Assembly: GCA_902623175.1 (NCBI GenBank) | Contig: CACNSR010000003.1 | Span: 62,001 to 126,000, forward strand | Direction: 5' to 3' | DNA: 64,000 nt | From: Halieaceae bacterium | Lineage (GTDB): Bacteria; Pseudomonadota; Gammaproteobacteria; Pseudomonadales; Halieaceae | Part shown: piece by piece, positions 60,644 through 64,000 of the stretch | How the letters are laid out: each line of letters begins with the position of its first letter | Position numbering within the stretch: position 1 is the stretch's first letter | Program-made: the position numbers and the translations under genes | Notes under the pieces: model-generated | The model's input: the letters and a program-made list of their open reading frames with translations, nothing else | Database searches by the model: none | Told to the model about the DNA's origin: nothing

Positions 60644-63120
60644 CAGAAGTCTTTTCGCACGCTCAAGGAGTAGTAACGCGGTGCGCGGTAAGCCACTTCG
60701 TTGCATCCGCAGAGGGTCGCGAGGTCAAATCCCTGAACGCCAGGGCGCTCGTCACCCAAATTGCGCGCGGCGAGGGTGGCTGTCCAGCCGTTGGTCTCGT
60801 AACTGATCAGCGCGTTGGCCACTGTGTAACTGTCAAACTTGTCAGCATCGAAGTTTCTCAAGTTGTAGTAGTACTCGTCCGAGTAGCTGACATCAGCTTG
60901 CACGGCGATCTCCCCACCCAGCGCGTCGAAAGCGTAACGGATCAAGCCCGTTGCTTGGAATTCCGGGGCGTATGTGGGATCAACGTCGGACGAGGGCAGG
61001 GGTGAGCCGTTGCGCAAGCTGACATCCTTGACTGTCGCATCGAAGTAGGCAGCGTTGAACAATAGATCGAGGCCGGGCACGGGTGAGCTTTGGATCTCTA
61101 TCTCTGCGCCGTAGTTGTCTGCATCTCGGTTAATCACGACGCCGCCAACACCCACAAAGAGGAATGCCTGATAGTCCGCATAGTCGTAATAAAAGACAGA
61201 GCCGTTAATTCGGGTCTGACCGTCTCCGAGAGTTGCTTTGAAGCCGCCCTCATACGACGTCAATACCTCTTCGTCGTAGGGTAGTGACCCAGGGCCGCCA
61301 GCACCATAGAAGGCACCAAGGAGCGGTGCGTTATAACTGCCGGCCTTTACGCCACGATTTACTCCGCCGTATAGCATCAGGTCGTCAGACATGTCATAGG
61401 TCAGTTGAACCTTACCGGTCCAGTAGCTTTCTGAGATGTCGTCGGTGTACTCCACCCCAGTTCCAGGGAAGCACTGGCTGGCATCACGGAAGCAGGGATG
61501 CGTATTCACCACAAACGAGGATTCTGAGGGTGCAACGCCAATGTTTAATTCGAAGTCTTTCTCTTCTCGCATTGCGCGCAGGCCGCCGATCAGTGTTAAG
61601 CGGTCCGAGAGGTCATATTCCATTTGGCCGAAGATGCTGTAGGAGTCCGTCTCTAGTCCCGCTGTAGTGCCCACATCAATAGGGACGCCGCCAAATACGT
61701 CAGCAAACGAGCTCTGAGGTCCCTTCAGACCATTGTCAGACTCGGAGTCGATGTTTAGATAATAAACGCCGGCCACCCAACGAGACCGGTCCGTTTCGCC
61801 GCTCAGGCGGAACTCCTGAGTAAAACTGGTGGCATCCACTGCGGCATAGTTAGCTAACTGGTTAACAGGAGCAGAATCGACGTCAATGAACAACAACTTC
61901 TCGTATTCTTTGTGATCGGTGATCGAGACAAAGTTCATCCCATTGGACAGCCCGTAGCTGATCTTAAAATTGATGCCTGAGTTTTCAGTACTGCCCTGAT
62001 TGGCAAAAGCGAAGTCACCTGAGAAGGTGAAGTCGTCGCCGTCGGGGTCAAGGTAACCGAAGAAGTCGGCACCCGGGGCCAAACGCCCTGGCAGACCGCC
62101 GCCGCCGCCAGGCAGCCACTGGTCTCCATCCTCAATGTCTCCACCGGCATCAAGTCCGGTGTCGTTTCCATTGGCATCATAGAGTGCTGAGAGGCGGCTC
62201 TCGCCCGAAGGAGTGTTAATCACGTTGATCAGCTCTGGCGGTGTATTTGGGTTGCCGTCATGATCCTGTGCAATCGCAAAGGTGGATTTGCTCTGATATG
62301 GCCCCGTAGCTACCTCGCTGTCTGAGTAGTTAAAGCTTAAATCCATGCGCAACCTGTCATTTGGCTCAAATGCCAAGCGAATACGCGCCGCCATGGTGTC
62401 GTCATCCCCGAGGTCGGCTCCTGAGCCCGGACCAGGATCCCCTAAGAAAGGAAGTTGATCGGCATTGCTATAGAGGTTTTCCAAGTATGGGTCCTGATCG
62501 CTATAGCGAATCGCTGCGCGCGCGGCAAAGGTGTCAGTGAACGGACCACCTATGGCGGCTTCGATGACGGTTCGATTCGCGTTGTTGGGCACGTCAAACT
62601 GTCCAAACTCTACATCGACGTAGCCTTCCACACCCTCGAATGATGGCGCGTTGGATATAAAATGCACTAGACCACCCGTTGCGTTACGTCCAAACAGTGT
62701 GCCTTGTGGGCCCTTAAGAATTTCGACCCTGTTGATGTCGAATACTGCGAAGGTTTGCGCCTGCGCAACCGCAATGTATCCCTCGTCTAGATAAACGGCG
62801 TTTGGCGCTTCAATGATGTCATTGAAGTCATTTTGGGTCACGCCACGGATTGAGAATTGTGTGTTTTGCCCAGCCAAGTTGCCGGAGATATGGACCCCCG
62901 GAGAAAATGCAGCAATGTCAAAGCTTTCGGATACGCCTAAGGCGTTCATTTGTCGACCGGTAAATGCATTGATTGCTATTGGGACTTCTTGCAAATTCTG
63001 TTCACGCTTCTGCGCAACGACGACGACCTCTTCCAAAACGCTTTGCGCGAAGACTGAGCTGGCTAAGGTGGCGCCGGATATAGCACTAGCCAGTGTTGTG
63101 CGAAGAATGCGGTTGTTCAT
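60643..63120 (-). CDS. TonB-dependent outer-membrane receptor
   Basis: An 825-residue importer. ATG 63120 has GGAG seven bases upstream; the open frame extends 10 codons further without a site. Signal peptide (TTLASAISGATLASSVFAQ), TonB box EEVVVVAQKR, plug (VEILKGPQGTLFGRNATGGLVHFI) and a barrel ending SVRKDF. A glycine-rich extracellular loop (GGGGG near residue 340) is seen. It is directly coupled to the Tat small subunit and GMC gene, so import and periplasmic oxidation of the same compound are probable. Confidence 0.93.
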   Translation of the reverse strand: MNNRILRTTLASAISGATLASSVFAQSVLEEVVVVAQKREQNLQEVPIAINAFTGRQMNALGVSESFDIAAFSPGVHISGNLAGQNTQFSIRGVTQNDFNDIIEAPNAVYLDEGYIAVAQAQTFAVFDINRVEILKGPQGTLFGRNATGGLVHFISNAPSFEGVEGYVDVEFGQFDVPNNANRTVIEAAIGGPFTDTFAARAAIRYSDQDPYLENLYSNADQLPFLGDPGPGSGADLGDDDTMAARIRLAFEPNDRLRMDLSFNYSDSEVATGPYQSKSTFAIAQDHDGNPNTPPELINVINTPSGESRLSALYDANGNDTGLDAGGDIEDGDQWLPGGGGGLPGRLAPGADFFGYLDPDGDDFTFSGDFAFANQGSTENSGINFKISYGLSNGMNFVSITDHKEYEKLLFIDVDSAPVNQLANYAAVDATSFTQEFRLSGETDRSRWVAGVYYLNIDSESDNGLKGPQSSFADVFGGVPIDVGTTAGLETDSYSIFGQMEYDLSDRLTLIGGLRAMREEKDFELNIGVAPSESSFVVNTHPCFRDASQCFPGTGVEYTDDISESYWTGKVQLTYDMSDDLMLYGGVNRGVKAGSYNAPLLGAFYGAGGPGSLPYDEEVLTSYEGGFKATLGDGQTRINGSVFYYDYADYQAFLFVGVGGVVINRDADNYGAEIEIQSSPVPGLDLLFNAAYFDATVKDVSLRNGSPLPSSDVDPTYAPEFQATGLIRYAFDALGGEIAVQADVSYSDEYYYNLRNFDADKFDSYTVANALISYETNGWTATLAARNLGDERPGVQGFDLATLCGCNEVAYRAPRYYSLSVRKDF

Positions 63121-63265
63121 ATGGATGCTCCGTTTTGGATCTTTAGACACACTAGGCGATTACTGTAAAACATTTTCATGCAATCCAAGACCGGATCGCA
63201 AGATGTTTTAACCCTAAAATGATTGATGGTTGATTTCAGCGCCAAGGCTTTTGAGGTAGGTCGAG

Positions 63266-64000
63266 TCAGCAGAGCCGCAGCACCACCTTACCTTGGGTAT
63301 GGCCCCGTTCGGACTCCAGATGCGCGTCCATCGCTTCCTCCAGCGGCCGCACCTGTATGTGTGGCATGGTGATGTTGCCCGATTGGTATAGGCCCACCAG
63401 TCCCGTCAGCATTTCTCCATCGGGTCTGTGGTGAAGAAATTCGGCCTTAATATCGCGTCGCTCGATTTCATCCATCTCCGGGGGCTCGTTATTCATGTAC
63501 GCGACGCGGCCACCATCTTTGGCAAGACGAATGGCTGCTTCGGCAGTGCCGTTGCCCAGTAATGCCTCAAGCACCAGGTTAACGCCATCTGGCTCATGCT
63601 CCCGTAGAGCGGATTCATAGTCCTCCGAGTTGTAATCAATGACCACATCAGCGCCGAGCGATTTGACGTAATCGCGATTCCTGGCACTGGTAGTGGTGTA
63701 GACCTTGGCGCCAAGGTGCTTGGCCATGGGTATTGCCACGCTGCCGACGCCGCCGGCGCCGGCCTGAATAAACACAGATTGCCCTGCTTGGAGTTGTCCG
63801 AATTCGCTAAGTGCTTGCCAGGCAGTCAAGCTCACTAGGGGCAAAGCGGCAGCTTGTTCAAAGCTGATTGATGCGGGTTTGTGAGTGATTGAGGTGGCGT
63901 CAATCGGGCAGTATTCAGCGTAGCTGCCGTGCTGTATTGACCATGTGAATGCCAGTCCAAGGACTTCATCGCCTATCTGCCAGTCGGTCACCTTTGCGCC
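63266..64000 (-). CDS. Zinc-free quinone oxidoreductase/MDR-family protein, 5'-truncated
   Basis: Medium-chain dehydrogenase/reductase of about 244 visible residues. The gene reads out of the window, so the N-terminal GroES-like part is cut. GDEVLG, PASISFEQAAALPLVSLTAWQAL and the NADP motif AGAGGVGSVAIPMAKHLGAKVYTTTS, then LGADVVIDYNSED, are typical of NADPH:quinone reductase. No zinc-ligand Cys cluster is seen. The first Met in view is internal, not the start. Confidence 0.88.
   Translation of the reverse strand, partial: GAKVTDWQIGDEVLGLAFTWSIQHGSYAEYCPIDATSITHKPASISFEQAAALPLVSLTAWQALSEFGQLQAGQSVFIQAGAGGVGSVAIPMAKHLGAKVYTTTSARNRDYVKSLGADVVIDYNSEDYESALREHEPDGVNLVLEALLGNGTAEAAIRLAKDGGRVAYMNNEPPEMDEIERRDIKAEFLHHRPDGEMLTGLVGLYQSGNITMPHIQVRPLEEAMDAHLESERGHTQGKVVLRLC

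Noticed and set aside
63162-63188. Sigma70-like promoter for the third TonB receptor
   Set aside because: TTGGAT and TACAGT are only 15 bases apart and each matches the consensus partly; not supportable by eye.
1-64000. CRISPR arrays, insertion sequences, tRNA or rRNA genes, phage genes
   Set aside because: I looked for regularly spaced repeats, transposase or integrase motifs and cloverleaf-like segments and saw none; gaps between genes are all at or under about 300 bases.

Overview
The window reads as a moderately GC-rich gammaproteobacterial chromosome, most likely a marine heterotroph of the OM60/NOR5 (Halieaceae) or SAR92-like kind. That placement is an inference from three TonB-dependent receptors, many acyl-CoA enzymes, heterotetrameric sarcosine oxidase genes and a PQQ dehydrogenase; no marker gene fixes the taxon. 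There are no rRNA or tRNA genes, insertion sequences, phage genes or CRISPR arrays. Nearly everything is a catabolic operon, and many neighbouring genes overlap by 4 to 14 bases (ATGA, GTGA, TAATG).

1-16.8 kb: a 5'-truncated MHS-type transporter, three acyl-CoA/CoA-binding genes, a TPR/VOC pair, then a long plus-strand run: aldehyde dehydrogenase, an M19 dipeptidase-like protein lacking part of its metal site, two poorly known proteins, and soxBDAG for an N-methyl-amine oxidase. A convergent Ldh_2-type dehydrogenase closes it. Together they look like an N-methylated amine or betaine pathway.

17-30.3 kb: two divergent operons facing a 17-bp palindrome. The minus arm encodes an adenosylcobalamin-dependent acyl-CoA mutase (large and small subunits), its MeaB-like GTPase, an acyl-CoA dehydrogenase and a crotonase. 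The plus arm encodes an iron-ADH-type oxidoreductase, TetR regulator, acyl-CoA ligase, TonB receptor, cytochrome P450 and a RutA-like flavin monooxygenase. The mutase differs from methylmalonyl-, isobutyryl- and 2-hydroxyisobutyryl-CoA mutases at the specificity positions and even at the conserved active-site His. This is the best candidate for an undescribed carbon-skeleton rearrangement pathway.

30.5-43.6 kb: an SDR, a DHH phosphoesterase, a Baeyer-Villiger monooxygenase, and divergently a compact coenzyme F420 operon (fno, cofE, cofD, cofC, fbiC), which is unusual outside Actinobacteria and Archaea. An NTF2-like protein, a TonB receptor with a strong terminator, and an SDR follow.

43.6-53.6 kb: a split ACAD10/11-like module. 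It has an acyl-CoA dehydrogenase with the DGP active-site signature and, divergently, an SDR, an APH-type kinase and an acyl-CoA ligase, resembling the levulinate lva pathway for 4-hydroxyacyl-CoA. With it are a TetR regulator, an alpha/beta hydrolase, a luciferase-like oxidoreductase, a thioesterase, and a quinohemoprotein with an N-terminal heme domain.

53.7-64 kb: a ModF-like double ABC ATPase, glutaryl-CoA dehydrogenase behind a perfect 13-bp-arm palindrome, a FadJ-like bifunctional protein, and an operon of TonB receptor, Tat-exported small subunit and GMC oxidoreductase. A 5'-truncated quinone-oxidoreductase-type gene runs off the end.

All functions come from reading the sequence and from memory of the families; no database was searched.
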